The notes: generated by a model not told the origin, from the letters alone. Shown: positions 1-9,042, numbered from the stretch's first letter. The stretch is DNA of 64,000 nucleotides from Oribacterium sp. P6A1 (GCF_000702885.1 NZ_JNKO01000010.1:43206-107205); one strand, 5' to 3'. A program made the numbers and translations.

Positions 1-81
1 CAAGCAGAGAAACGTGTATGTAAGCATGATACCTGTGATGGATCATCTGACATGATGATTCCGACAACTGTATGTACTTAA
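1..81 (+). CDS. Possible 3' end of an unidentified gene cut by the window edge
   Basis: Frame 1 is open from the first base for 26 codons and ends with TAA at 79-81, just before the inverted repeat at 94-135 that could terminate it. The residues (QAEKRVCKHDTCDG, then SSDMMIPTTVCT) match no family I recognise. An open frame this short can occur by chance, so the call rests mainly on the terminator-like structure that follows. Confidence 0.3.
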   Translation, partial: QAEKRVCKHDTCDGSSDMMIPTTVCT

Positions 82-93
82 TTCCTTTCGATT

Positions 94-135
94 AATGCTA
101 ATCCCCCTGCCCTTTAATGCTATGGGATTAGCATT
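94..135. terminator. 12-bp perfect inverted repeat, probable terminator between convergent genes
   Basis: AATGCTAATCCC (94-105) pairs perfectly with GGGATTAGCATT (124-135) across an 18-nt loop. It lies beyond the 3' end of the minus-strand TRAP permease and after the putative plus-strand stop at 81. The flanks are A/T rich but there is no long T run, so a processing or mRNA-stabilising role is also possible. Confidence 0.5.
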
Positions 136-235
136 ATATTTCCCCGACAGAAGTTTCAATTCGTTGATTAAGATATCAATAAAAACATGTTCTTTTGCTA
201 TGTTCTAAAGATAACTCCTACATATCTATGCTTAT

Positions 236-1549
236 TCAAATCAGTCCAAGTGTCTTCGGCAGCCACTCTGAAATTGCGGGCACAAATGTCACAAACAAAA
301 GCGCAACTATAATCACCGCAAAGTAGGAAACAAGTCTCTTTATGACATTTTCCACCTTCAGTTTTGCCACTGAACATCCCACAAAGAGTACGCTTCCAAC
401 AGGCGGAGTGACTGTTCCTATGGCCAGATTCATTACCATCATAACTCCGAACTGGATCTCATCCATTCCCACACTCTTCGCCACCGGGAGGAATATCGGG
501 GTAAAGATCATGAGAGCCGGTGCCATATCCATAAATGTTCCAACGATGAGCAGGATAATGTTTATGATGAGAAGTATCACTATCCTGTTTTCAGACACCG
601 AGAGAAGCAGTGCACTGATGGCCTGTGGAAGACCTGTGAAGGAAAGAACGAAACTGAGAACCTGTGATGCGCCGATGATGAGCATAACGATGGTTGTCAT
701 GGTTCCGGCATCAACGAGAACCTTGTAAATATCCTGAAGTCCTATGCTTCTGTAAACAAATACTGCAAGGATAAAAGCGTATATAACCGCAACACCGGCT
801 GCCTCAGTCGGCGAGAAAAGTCCGGAGAGAATACCGCCGATGATGATAACTATCATGAGAAGTGAAGGAACCGCACGGCAGAAAGTGCTCCATGCTTCCT
901 TAAGTGTTATATTCTCGGTTCTCTTTACAACGTATCCGTTTTTTGCCGCATAGGCAAATGCTACCGCTCCGCAAAGCACTGCCCAGAGAAGTCCCGGAAT
1001 CCAGCCTGCCATGAGAAGCGCTGCCACAGAGGTTCCGCCGGCTGCAGCCGAGTACACGATGAAAGCATTGGTAGGAGGTATCAGCTGACCTACAGGAGCT
1101 GTTGCGATATTGGTTGCAGCCGCAAAAGCCTCGTCATACCCCTGCTCCTTTTCAAGAGGATTCATCACTCCTCCTATGGCAGTGGCTGCCGCGATACCTG
1201 AACCTGAAAGTGATCCGAAAACCGTGTTTCCCGCGATGTTCGTAAGAGCCAGTGAGCCCGGAACTCTTCCAAGCACCAGCATGGCGAGATCGATGATTCT
1301 CTGTGCTATTCCACCGTTACTCATAAGAGTTCCCGCAAGAATGAAAAAAGGAACTGCAAGAAGTGAGAAGGAATCTATTCCGCTTGCCATTTTCTGGGCT
1401 GAAATAAACATTCCAAAACGCGGATCCATAAACATTATTATGGTCACCAGTGCGGAAGAAATGATACTGAAGGAAATTGGAACCTTCATAAAAAGAAGGA
1501 AGAAAAACACTACCAAAAGTACTATAGCTGCCTGTGCCTGCATCATCAC
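236..1549 (-). CDS. dctM: TRAP transporter large permease (DctM family)
   Basis: This 437-residue, very hydrophobic protein has about a dozen membrane segments and is the channel subunit of a tripartite ATP-independent periplasmic (TRAP) transporter. Such transporters use an ion gradient to import organic acids, sugar acids or related solutes delivered by DctP. Family hallmarks include SGSGIAAATAIGG near residue 115, PVGQLIPPTNAF near 150 and a late TVTPPVGSVLFVG. The start codon overlaps the dctQ stop (TGATG), indicating translational coupling. Three consecutive ATG codons make the exact start uncertain by up to two residues. The substrate cannot be read from this subunit. The position next to rhamnose genes suggests a plant-polysaccharide-derived solute. 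Confidence 0.93.
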   Translation of the reverse strand: MMMQAQAAIVLLVVFFFLLFMKVPISFSIISSALVTIIMFMDPRFGMFISAQKMASGIDSFSLLAVPFFILAGTLMSNGGIAQRIIDLAMLVLGRVPGSLALTNIAGNTVFGSLSGSGIAAATAIGGVMNPLEKEQGYDEAFAAATNIATAPVGQLIPPTNAFIVYSAAAGGTSVAALLMAGWIPGLLWAVLCGAVAFAYAAKNGYVVKRTENITLKEAWSTFCRAVPSLLMIVIIIGGILSGLFSPTEAAGVAVIYAFILAVFVYRSIGLQDIYKVLVDAGTMTTIVMLIIGASQVLSFVLSFTGLPQAISALLLSVSENRIVILLIINIILLIVGTFMDMAPALMIFTPIFLPVAKSVGMDEIQFGVMMVMNLAIGTVTPPVGSVLFVGCSVAKLKVENVIKRLVSYFAVIIVALLFVTFVPAISEWLPKTLGLI

Positions 1550-2040
1550 GCTGCCTTCCTTTCTGTCACATCTGACTCTTCTCTAATTTGCCTGCTAAGC
1601 TCCATAAGTCTCGGTACTGTATAGAAAACCATGAGAAATCCGGCGACAGGTACTCCCATGTAGTAGAACTCCATAGGCATCTGAAGTGCTGCGGATAACT
1701 GTCCTCTGGCGTTTAGTGTCACCATGATACCGCCAATGATAAATACCGATACACTTAGTATCAGAATCAAAGTTTCTACAAAGATGGCATTGAGTTTCTT
1801 TCCTTTTTCCGAAAATGTATCAACGATGAACTCAATGGCTATATGCTGATTCTTTCCGTATGCGTAGGGCACTCCCAGCATCGTGAGCCAGATAAGTGCA
1901 TATCTCATAAATTCCTCTGTCCAGTCAGCTGCGTGGTTGAGAACAAATCTGGTGAAAATCTGCCAGAAATTGGCACCGACCATGCATACTATAAGGACAG
2001 CCATGATTGTTTCGATAATCCTGTTTACTGTCTTAGTCAT
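1546..2040 (-). CDS. dctQ: TRAP transporter small permease (DctQ family)
   Basis: This 164-residue protein has four predicted membrane helices and a conserved middle segment with WTEEFMRYALIW near residue 40, typical of the small membrane subunit of TRAP transporters. It bridges the binding protein and the large permease. A ribosome binding site (GGAGAAAAA) precedes the ATG. It lies between dctP, 27 bases upstream, and dctM, with which it overlaps. The order dctP-dctQ-dctM is the usual one for an operon of this type. Confidence 0.92.
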   Translation of the reverse strand: MTKTVNRIIETIMAVLIVCMVGANFWQIFTRFVLNHAADWTEEFMRYALIWLTMLGVPYAYGKNQHIAIEFIVDTFSEKGKKLNAIFVETLILILSVSVFIIGGIMVTLNARGQLSAALQMPMEFYYMGVPVAGFLMVFYTVPRLMELSRQIREESDVTERKAA

Positions 2041-2067
2041 TTTTTCTCCTTTCCAGCCTTTGGCTCA

Positions 2068-3090
2068 TCAGCTTCTGTAAAGCTCGATGTCATCATAGAG
2101 CGCTTTATATTCGTTGCCCTGGGATTTGTATTCTTCATGGATAGGCTGAACAGCTTCGATGAATGCTGTCTTATCGATATCCTTGTAGATATTTACGCCA
2201 TGTTCCTTTGCTTCTTCAATTGCCGAATCCATCATGTCATTGTAAACTGCCTTGAAGTTGTCATTGGTCTCGGAAAGCGCCTTTTGAAGTGCTTTCTTTT
2301 CATCATCTGAAAGAGAATTCCAGGTCTTTGTGCTGATAATGTATATGTCCGGAGAATACTGGTGCTCAGTGTAGGTGTAGGAACTCACCAGATCTTCATG
2401 TCCGTTTACTGTGAGCGCAAGCTCTGTGTTTTCAGCTCCGTCAACGATTCCCTGCTGGAGAGCTGAATAGGTTTCGCTGGAAGACATGGGCACAGGAGTT
2501 GCACCCATGGCCTCTATCATGCCCATGGAGGTTGTGCTGACCATGGAACGGATCTTCATGCCCTGAAGATCTGAAGGGTCATCCACACAGACATCCTTCT
2601 TGAGATAGTAATTTCTTGAACCGTTTGCGTAGTATCCTATCGCGATAAATCCCTGATCTGCAGTGGATTCAAAAAGCTTTTTTACAGCCTCGCTTTTTTC
2701 CATGGCCTCATAGTAATGCTCCTGACTTGTGAAAAGATAAGGCAAAGCAAAAATAGCATATCTGTTGTCGAACTGACCGAGAGTGTTGGAGCTGACCTTA
2801 GCCATATCAAGAATCCCGGCCTGTACCATCTCTACCTCTTCTGTCTCGGATCCCAGTTGTCCGCTTGGATATATCTTGATGCTGAGGTCTCCGCCTGAAT
2901 CCTTTTCCGTGAAATCACTGAATTTTGCAATAGTGTCCGCAATCTCCGAACCATCCTGCTGATTATGAGCAAGTTTTAGCTGAGTGTTTCCGCTAAAATC
3001 AGAAGCCTTTACACTTATAAAGGTTCCTCCTGCTGCTATAAGCGCACAGGCTGTAAATGCTGCTCCTATGCGACCGACAATCTTTTTCAT
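2068..3090 (-). CDS. dctP: TRAP transporter substrate-binding protein (DctP family)
   Basis: The 340-residue protein begins with a charged N-terminus and a hydrophobic signal segment (residues 9-26), followed by a DctP-type binding domain. Recognisable parts are LKLAHNQQDGSE near 38, SDLQGMKIR near 172 and the QGIVDGAENTE stretch near 214, where this family carries its substrate-contacting core. It captures solute outside the membrane for the DctQM permease. A strong GGAGG site lies 6 bases before the ATG. The gene has its own 5' region behind the terminator of the rhamnose operon, so it can be regulated separately. The ligand is unknown. A uronate or other pectin-derived acid is an inference from context only. 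Confidence 0.92.
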   Translation of the reverse strand: MKKIVGRIGAAFTACALIAAGGTFISVKASDFSGNTQLKLAHNQQDGSEIADTIAKFSDFTEKDSGGDLSIKIYPSGQLGSETEEVEMVQAGILDMAKVSSNTLGQFDNRYAIFALPYLFTSQEHYYEAMEKSEAVKKLFESTADQGFIAIGYYANGSRNYYLKKDVCVDDPSDLQGMKIRSMVSTTSMGMIEAMGATPVPMSSSETYSALQQGIVDGAENTELALTVNGHEDLVSSYTYTEHQYSPDIYIISTKTWNSLSDDEKKALQKALSETNDNFKAVYNDMMDSAIEEAKEHGVNIYKDIDKTAFIEAVQPIHEEYKSQGNEYKALYDDIELYRS

Positions 3091-3395
3091 AAACTACCTC
3101 CTGGCAGAAAACAATTGATACGAAAAAAACAGATTATAATTGGCCAATTATCATGATGTAAGTGTAAAAAGTATATTCTGCTCATCAATTATCCGGCACT
3201 CATGTAATCTATAATACTTTCAGCCCTTGCATCATATTAAATTCTGATGTTTCGTCACTTCATTTAACTGTAGATATAGTAGCATTTTTGCATTTCGATT
3301 AATCTTTTTTAATTGCAATTTTTGATGATTTTTCGAACAAAATTGCGGTTTAGAAAAGGAAAACCGGTTTTTGTTCGTAATTCTTATCAAAAATC
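3091..3395. promoter_or_regulatory. AT-rich control region of the TRAP operon with a long imperfect inverted repeat
   Basis: No gene is seen between dctP and the rhamnose-operon terminator. An imperfect inverted repeat lies at about 3334-3378, with arms CGAACAAAATTGCGGTTT and AAACCGGTTTTTGTTCG. The sequence between it and dctP is A/T rich and contains candidate -10 elements, none with a convincing -35 partner. The repeat is 240-290 bases upstream of the dctP start and could be an operator or a second hairpin after the terminator. Confidence 0.4.
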
Positions 3396-3431
3396 AAAAA
3401 AAGAGCCAGACCCTCAAAAAGGATCTGACTC
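3396..3431 (-). terminator. Intrinsic terminator of the rhamnose operon
   Basis: On the minus strand GAGTCAGATCC pairs with GGGTCTGGCTC (11 bp, two G-T pairs) around a 7-base loop and is followed at once by seven T. It lies about 80 bases after the stop codon of the GldA-type dehydrogenase and separates the rhamnose genes from the TRAP operon. Confidence 0.88.
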
Positions 3432-3512
3432 ATAGAAAATCCATATCGTTCAAATGCTGTTGTACCCAAAATATGCACAGACTTAGAATTATTGAAATCT
3501 GAAATGGATCAC

Positions 3513-4610
3513 TTACTTTCCAAGAGCTATTCTTCCCATGGCATCTGCCTGCATGATGGCATCGTAAAGCTCACATGGCTGGACATCACCTGCAAGGTTA
3601 TGAATGGTCTCACCGGGTACGCAGGCATTCTCTGCAATGATTCTAACCTGCTCTTCTGTTGTGATTCCGATCTGCTCAAGGGTTACAGGAAGACCGACTT
3701 CAAGGCAGAAGCTCTGAACATCATCAAATTCTTCCTTTGTTGCACCTTCAAGCACAAGCTGTACCAATGTTCCGAGAGCCACACAATCACCGTGATCCGC
3801 ATGTTTACAGCCTACAGCAGTGACACCGTTATAGAAAGAGTGGGCAGCTGCACAGTTTACATTGTCTGCACCAACACCTGAGAGGTAAACATTGGCCTCA
3901 ATTATATTTTCAAGAGCAGGAGTAACCACGTGAAGCTTACATGCCTCTATGGCCTGCTTTCCATACTGACGGAGTGTCTCATAGCAGAGCTTTGCAAGTG
4001 CCTGACCTGCTCTGGTTATTCCGGTTCCCTCAAGACTTGAAGACTCTGTACGGATGGAAGCTCTTCCCTCAAAATATGTTCCGAGAGCATCACCCATTCC
4101 GGAGACAAGGAAATGAACCGGTGCGTTGGCTATAACGTTACAGTCAACCATAACGGCATCAGGGTTTGTAGGATAGAACAGATACTTGTCGAAGCTGTGG
4201 TCATCGTTATAGATAACGGAAAGTCCTGTACATGGTGCATCTGTTGCTGCAACCGTAGGGACTATAACTATATGCTTTCCCTCGTAATATGCGGTAGCCT
4301 TTGCTGTATCAACTGCGCTTCCGCCACCGATGGCAACAACAACGTCGATGTTGTCGCTCTTTACTATCTCCTGCATCTTCTTTATTTCACCGTTGCTGGA
4401 GATTCCGCCGAAGATTTCATAACGTCTGTAATCGTCATGTCCTTCAAAGCTCTTTTCAATCTTGTCGTGGCAAGCCTTGTATCCGCTGTTGGAACATACA
4501 AACAGCCAGCGCTTGCCCATGTAACCCATCTCATCGTAAAACTTGTTTAATGCGTCTCGCCCCTGAACGTACTTGAGTGGTTCACGCATTGCTCTTAACC
4601 TGCCCATCAT
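3513..4610 (-). CDS. gldA: Glycerol dehydrogenase family protein, probable lactaldehyde/1,2-propanediol oxidoreductase
   Basis: This 365-residue protein belongs to the iron/zinc alcohol dehydrogenase superfamily, GldA branch. The NAD-binding GGGSAVDTAKATAYY lies near residue 97. Metal ligands are expected in GMGDALGTYFEGRA (Asp), AAAHSFYNG (His) and KHADHGDC (His), and all are present. Known GldA enzymes interconvert glycerol and dihydroxyacetone and accept lactaldehyde and 1,2-propanediol. Being last in the rhamnose operon, it probably reduces the L-lactaldehyde made by RhaD, a role played by FucO in enteric bacteria. That role is inferred from context. The start is the first of two ATG codons 11 bases after AAGGAGG. 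Confidence 0.88.
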   Translation of the reverse strand: MMGRLRAMREPLKYVQGRDALNKFYDEMGYMGKRWLFVCSNSGYKACHDKIEKSFEGHDDYRRYEIFGGISSNGEIKKMQEIVKSDNIDVVVAIGGGSAVDTAKATAYYEGKHIVIVPTVAATDAPCTGLSVIYNDDHSFDKYLFYPTNPDAVMVDCNVIANAPVHFLVSGMGDALGTYFEGRASIRTESSSLEGTGITRAGQALAKLCYETLRQYGKQAIEACKLHVVTPALENIIEANVYLSGVGADNVNCAAAHSFYNGVTAVGCKHADHGDCVALGTLVQLVLEGATKEEFDDVQSFCLEVGLPVTLEQIGITTEEQVRIIAENACVPGETIHNLAGDVQPCELYDAIMQADAMGRIALGK

Positions 4611-4793
4611 AATAAATGTGCCTCCTTATCAGAAAACGTTAATTAATTAACAATGCGTATATAATTTTAAACCTCTCAAAATCGGGTTTCAACGTTTTGA
4701 ATTGTACTTATTGATAAACAATTAACATAGAGGATGCAGCCATGCCCACTATCTCCGTCTCTTTATAACTTATACATCTACTTATTAAATTGG

Positions 4794-5111
4794 TCAATCA
4801 AGTCTGAATACCGGTTCCAGCTTGGGCTGTGCACCGGTTACAGGGTCCATGACCAGTTCAAGGATATCTTTCATATACTCATTCCATTTTTCAACCACCG
4901 CACTTTCTGCCTGGGTTCTCTCTGCATAGACCACGCCTTTTTCGCATTCATAATATCCGAAAAGCTCGTCTCCGTCCGCAAATATGGTGTAGTTTACTAT
5001 GCCTGCCTTTTTCAGAACCTCCACCATCTCCGGCCAGATTTCATTGTGTCGCTTTATATATTCTGCCTTGCATCCCGGTTTGATGCGGCCTCTCCATGCC
5101 ATTCTTTCCAT
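4794..5111 (-). CDS. rhaM: L-rhamnose mutarotase
   Basis: This 105-residue protein has the full length of RhaM (YiiL), which interconverts the alpha and beta anomers of L-rhamnose so that the isomerase has its preferred form. Family signatures are MAWRGRIKPG at the N-terminus, YIKRHNEIWPEM near residue 20 with the catalytic His, and NYTIF followed by LFGYYEC near 43-55. The gene lies 11 bases downstream of rhaB and has a clear AAGGAG site, so it is part of the same operon. Confidence 0.95.
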   Translation of the reverse strand: MERMAWRGRIKPGCKAEYIKRHNEIWPEMVEVLKKAGIVNYTIFADGDELFGYYECEKGVVYAERTQAESAVVEKWNEYMKDILELVMDPVTGAQPKLEPVFRLD

Positions 5112-5122
5112 TTTTTCTCCTT

Positions 5123-6673
5123 TTAACTCTCATAACACTTTACATCAAAGGATTCAGACACAGCTTTTCTGAACATCCAAAGGTCTTCATATACTCCGGA
5201 CGCTATCATCTGAGCTCCTATATTTCCGATGGCTGTAGCCTCTCCGGGACCTGCGATTACCTTAAGTCCGGTCTCCTTTGCAGTAAGCTCATTCAGCCAC
5301 TCTGCATTGGAACCGCCACCTACGATATGAATAGTCTCATACCGTTTTTTTGTTATATCTTCGATTTCCTTCACTGCTTTCTTATAACATACAGCAAGGG
5401 AATGATATATGACTCTCGCTATCTCCCATGGCGTTTCCGGTACCTGCTGCCCGGATTCACGGCAGGCCTTCTTTACCTCTTCTATCATGGATTTGGGGGC
5501 GAGGAATCTTGAATCATTGGCATCGACTACAGAGTTGATGGAAGCCTCTTTGGCTTTTGCGCATAGATTTGCGAAGCTGAAATATTTCTTTGCATCTTCT
5601 ATGCTTATTTCTTCTGTTTCTCCCAAGATATCGCCCGAATTATGGGATTCTCCTGCGTTCTCCCGTTTATCCTGCATCTTGGGGCCGGATGCCTCATAAG
5701 CTTTTTCAATATATAAATCGTAATCAGCAATCAGTTCTTTCTGAACTGACTGTATCATCCAAAGTCCCATGATGTTTTTAAGGAAACGGAATCTGTGATC
5801 GAAGCCGCCTTCGTTGGTGAAGTTGGCATCATGAGCCTCCTCTGAAAGTTCCGGGGCAAGAAGCTCTGTTCCAAGAAGTGACCAGGTTCCGGAAGATATG
5901 TAAAGCACATCCTCTGAAACGGTCGGAACACTCATAACTGCAGAACCGGTATCATGGGTGGCGGGAAGGATAACCTTACAGTCAAAGCCAACCTCTTCGA
6001 TAACTTTCGGAAGGAGATTGCCAACAACAGTTCCCGGCATGGACAGTTCACCGAACAGCTTATCAGGAAATCCCAGCTTCTTTATCAGCTCCCTATCCCA
6101 GTAACAGCTAACTGCATCCAGAAGCTGAGTGGTTGAAGCATTGGTATACTCCTGCTTCTTTACTCCTGTAAGAAGGAAGTTTAGATAATCCGGCACCATG
6201 AGAAAACTCCCGGCCTTCCGGAGCCATTCAGGATGCTGTTCTTTAACTGCATTAAGCTGATAGATGGTATTGAAAATGGCCTTCTGTATGCCTGTCCGGT
6301 CATAAAGCTCTTTTTCGGAAATCACTTTATACACTTCCGAATCCTGCCCCTCGGTACGACTGTCCCTGTATGCAAAACATGGTCCAAGCTTTTCATCATT
6401 TTCATCCAGAAGTACATAATCCACCGCCCAGGTGTCTATAGCCATGGAAACAGGAATCTTGCCGGCCTCACAGCACTTCTTCATACCCGTCTTTATCTCA
6501 CGGAACAGTCTTTCCGTATCCCATACCTTATGTCCGTTTTCTTCATCCATGCCGTTTGGGAATCTGTACATCTCTTCCAGAACTATCTTTCCGTTTTCAA
6601 GATGTGCAAGTATATGTCTTCCGCTGGATGCACCGATATCCACTGCAAGATAATAAATTTTTTCTTCGTTCAT
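5123..6673 (-). CDS. rhaB: Rhamnulokinase
   Basis: RhaB phosphorylates L-rhamnulose to L-rhamnulose-1-phosphate. The 516-residue protein is of the FGGY sugar-kinase family. It has the N-terminal phosphate-binding AVDIGASSGRH, YRDSRTEG near 105, PATHDTGSAV near 240, SSGTWSLLGTE near 262 and the C-terminal HIVGGGSNAEWLN. The start at 6673 follows AGGATTGG. An upstream in-frame extension lacks a ribosome binding site. The protein is somewhat longer than typical RhaB because of a hydrophilic insertion at about residues 325-355, rich in Glu, Lys, Ser and Asn. This seems to be a surface loop and should not affect the active site. Confidence 0.95.
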   Translation of the reverse strand: MNEEKIYYLAVDIGASSGRHILAHLENGKIVLEEMYRFPNGMDEENGHKVWDTERLFREIKTGMKKCCEAGKIPVSMAIDTWAVDYVLLDENDEKLGPCFAYRDSRTEGQDSEVYKVISEKELYDRTGIQKAIFNTIYQLNAVKEQHPEWLRKAGSFLMVPDYLNFLLTGVKKQEYTNASTTQLLDAVSCYWDRELIKKLGFPDKLFGELSMPGTVVGNLLPKVIEEVGFDCKVILPATHDTGSAVMSVPTVSEDVLYISSGTWSLLGTELLAPELSEEAHDANFTNEGGFDHRFRFLKNIMGLWMIQSVQKELIADYDLYIEKAYEASGPKMQDKRENAGESHNSGDILGETEEISIEDAKKYFSFANLCAKAKEASINSVVDANDSRFLAPKSMIEEVKKACRESGQQVPETPWEIARVIYHSLAVCYKKAVKEIEDITKKRYETIHIVGGGSNAEWLNELTAKETGLKVIAGPGEATAIGNIGAQMIASGVYEDLWMFRKAVSESFDVKCYES

Positions 6674-6763
6674 TTGATATACCAATCCTATAGTTGTTCT
6701 GTACATAAATACGTCAGCTCCCGGATTAAGAAAGAGCCGACGCATTTATTTCAAGAATCTGAT

Positions 6764-7621
6764 TTAGTCCTGCGGCATTTCCCCGATAAATCCGGTCTTT
6801 CTCTCATACAGGAACTGCTCGTCAATTTCGATTCCGAAGGGCTCGTTAAGCTCTCTGAACTGTTGAGGTGTAATGGTGCTGAGTTTTCTGTCTGTCATAG
6901 ACATTACCTTTACAAGTACCTCTGCAGCCTTCTCAACCGTATGCATGAGACCGAAGGTAATGTCAAAGTCGGTTCCGCAGGCAAATGCTCCGTGATGTGC
7001 CCACACCGCAAAGTCCTTTGTCTCCATAACCTTCGCAGTGGCTTCGCCAATGAGCTTTCCTCCGCAGAGAAGCCATGGAATAACACCGATTCCCTTAGGG
7101 AACACAACAGGACACTCGGTAGCCATCTCAAATATCTCTCTGGTGAACACTCTGTCGTTGAGGGGAAGCACATAGGTAAGAGCGATGACATTGGTAGGAT
7201 GGCAATGGTAAACTACTCTGATGTTCTCGTCTCTCTTCTTGCAAACCTCAAGATTCATAAGATGTGTAGGAAGTTCTGAAGTCGGCTTACCGCCATCCAC
7301 AAGACCCCAGACGATCTGATACTTTGTTCCTGTTTCATCGAGACGGATGATGCAAAGGTTCTCCTCCGGTGCTGTCTGCATGTTCCTCATATACTTTCCT
7401 GATCCTGTGACCATAAAGTATTCATTCTTGAGAGTCGGTACCTCTGTACCAAGTTCCTTCCACTCAGCATCAAAACTGAAGTTTTCCTCAAGATCCTTTA
7501 CTTCTTCATCTTTCATTCTGTAGCTTAAGTTTCCGCCGTTTCTCTCATGCCAGCCCTGATTGAAACCGTCCTGACACATTCTTGTAAAACCTTTTAATAA
7601 TTTTGAATCTGTTACTTTCAT
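6764..7621 (-). CDS. rhaD: Rhamnulose-1-phosphate aldolase
   Basis: RhaD cleaves L-rhamnulose-1-phosphate into dihydroxyacetone phosphate and L-lactaldehyde. The 285-residue class II aldolase shows WHERNGGNLSYR near residue 26, FMVTGSGKYMRN near 73, the zinc-binding YHCHPTNVIALTYV near 140 and AVWAHHGAF near 208, which carries the third His. The start at 7621 is chosen because GGGGAG lies 9 bases upstream. An ATG 24 bases earlier has no such site. The gene lies between rhaA and rhaB in pathway order. Confidence 0.95.
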   Translation of the reverse strand: MKVTDSKLLKGFTRMCQDGFNQGWHERNGGNLSYRMKDEEVKDLEENFSFDAEWKELGTEVPTLKNEYFMVTGSGKYMRNMQTAPEENLCIIRLDETGTKYQIVWGLVDGGKPTSELPTHLMNLEVCKKRDENIRVVYHCHPTNVIALTYVLPLNDRVFTREIFEMATECPVVFPKGIGVIPWLLCGGKLIGEATAKVMETKDFAVWAHHGAFACGTDFDITFGLMHTVEKAAEVLVKVMSMTDRKLSTITPQQFRELNEPFGIEIDEQFLYERKTGFIGEMPQD

Positions 7622-7722
7622 TTTATATATCTCCCCAAAATCCATTATTCTTAAATCAGCACATAGTCGCCCGGCACCTTAAATTAAAAACCAAAGGTGC
7701 CAGGCATTATTCCCAATCGAAA

Positions 7723-8970
7723 TCAGACTCTCTTCGAAAGAACCTCAGATTCGTATTTCCTGCAGTCCTCGAACCACTCATCCTCTTTAAGTACCCCCTG
7801 CTTCTCGCAGTAGCAGTCCCAGATGTCTCCGAAAGGAAGAGTCTTCACTCTTTCTCTTAAGCTCATAAGTTCTGTGAAGTTTCGCTTGTCCTGAAGCTCC
7901 TTAAGCTTCTCATTCGGGGTGAGGCATGCATAGAGAAGCGCCTTCTCCATATTTCTCATACCGTTTGTCCAGGCTGAAACTCTGTTGATAGATGCATCAA
8001 AGTAGTCCATTCCGATGAAGAACCTGTCGGCGCCGTTACGTACGATTTCAAGCGCAAGCTCACGAAGGTCATCATTGAACAGAACAACATGGTCTGAATC
8101 CCAGCGAACCGGACGGGAAACGTGAAGTGCAACCTTGTCATCGAAAAGAAGCATTGATGAAAGCTTGTCTGCAACATTTTCTGTCGGATGGAAGTGACCG
8201 GTATCGATGAGGCAGTAAATGTCGTTACGTGAAGCATAGTTCATGTAGAACTCGTGGGAACCCACGGTCATAGACTCCATTCCGATACCGAAAACCTTGG
8301 ACTCAACGGATACCTTAACCTTCTCACTGTCGTAAGGAGTGCTTAAAATCTGATCCAGGGAATCCTTCAGTCTTGCGCGAGGTCCCTTTCTGTCAGCCGG
8401 GATATCCTTGAAACCGTCAGGGATCCAAATATTCATGAGACATGGCACACCGGTTTCTGTTGCCAGATACTCAGAAATTTTAAGAGACTGTATGCCATGC
8501 TGAATCCAGAATTTGCGTACTTCTTCATTCTCAGAAGAAAGTGTTGCGCTTTCTGCCAGAGGATGGCTGAAAAATGTTGGATTAAAATCAAGTCCTAGTC
8601 CGTTTTTCTTTGCAAGCTCCACCCACTTTTTAAAATGCTTCGGCTCAAGTCTGTTTCTGTCTGCCCACTCGCCATCCTCAAAGATTGCGTAGCAGGCGTG
8701 AAGATTCAGCTTATGCTGCTTACCCGGAACGTAACTTAAAACCTTCTCTATATCCTGAAAAAGCTCCTCAGGAGTGCGTGCGCTGTAAGGATAGTTTCCT
8801 GTTGTCTGGATTCCTCCGGAAAGAGGTCCCTTCTGATCGAAACCACGTACATCATCCCCCTGCCAGCAGTGCATGGATAATGTTATTCTCCCGGCTTCCT
8901 TCATAGCCTTATCAACATCCACTCCCACCGCTTCATATTTTGCTTTTGCTGTTTCAAATCTCTGATTCAT
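7723..8970 (-). CDS. rhaA: L-rhamnose isomerase
   Basis: RhaA converts L-rhamnose to L-rhamnulose, the first committed step. The 415-residue protein is full length. It contains SMHCWQGDDVRGF near residue 32, KHKLNLHACYAIF near 85, NPTFFSHPLA near 128, the metal-binding CLIDTGHFHPTENVADK near 250 and ALHVSRPVRWDSDHVV near 283. The start at 8970 follows GGGAG with good spacing. The longer ORF begins upstream without a ribosome binding site. It is the first gene of the operon, behind the promoter at 9014-9042. Confidence 0.96.
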   Translation of the reverse strand: MNQRFETAKAKYEAVGVDVDKAMKEAGRITLSMHCWQGDDVRGFDQKGPLSGGIQTTGNYPYSARTPEELFQDIEKVLSYVPGKQHKLNLHACYAIFEDGEWADRNRLEPKHFKKWVELAKKNGLGLDFNPTFFSHPLAESATLSSENEEVRKFWIQHGIQSLKISEYLATETGVPCLMNIWIPDGFKDIPADRKGPRARLKDSLDQILSTPYDSEKVKVSVESKVFGIGMESMTVGSHEFYMNYASRNDIYCLIDTGHFHPTENVADKLSSMLLFDDKVALHVSRPVRWDSDHVVLFNDDLRELALEIVRNGADRFFIGMDYFDASINRVSAWTNGMRNMEKALLYACLTPNEKLKELQDKRNFTELMSLRERVKTLPFGDIWDCYCEKQGVLKEDEWFEDCRKYESEVLSKRV

Positions 8971-9013
8971 GTATTTATATCTCCCTTCAATTGACGTCAT
9001 CATTTATATTCAT

Positions 9014-9042
9014 AGTATATATGTTTCGTTTTTGCTGTTTAA
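9014..9042 (-). promoter_or_regulatory. Candidate sigma-70-type promoter of rhaA
   Basis: On the minus strand TTAAAC (9037-9042) and TATACT (9014-9019) are separated by 17 bases. Transcription would start about 35-40 bases before the rhaA ATG. It is the best -35/-10 pair in the rhaA-araC intergenic region. Confidence 0.6.

Noticed and set aside
6233..7279. Long plus-strand ORF of 348 codons
   Set aside because: It lies antisense to rhaB and rhaD, whose protein motifs are clear; it has no ribosome binding site and unrelated cysteine-rich composition.
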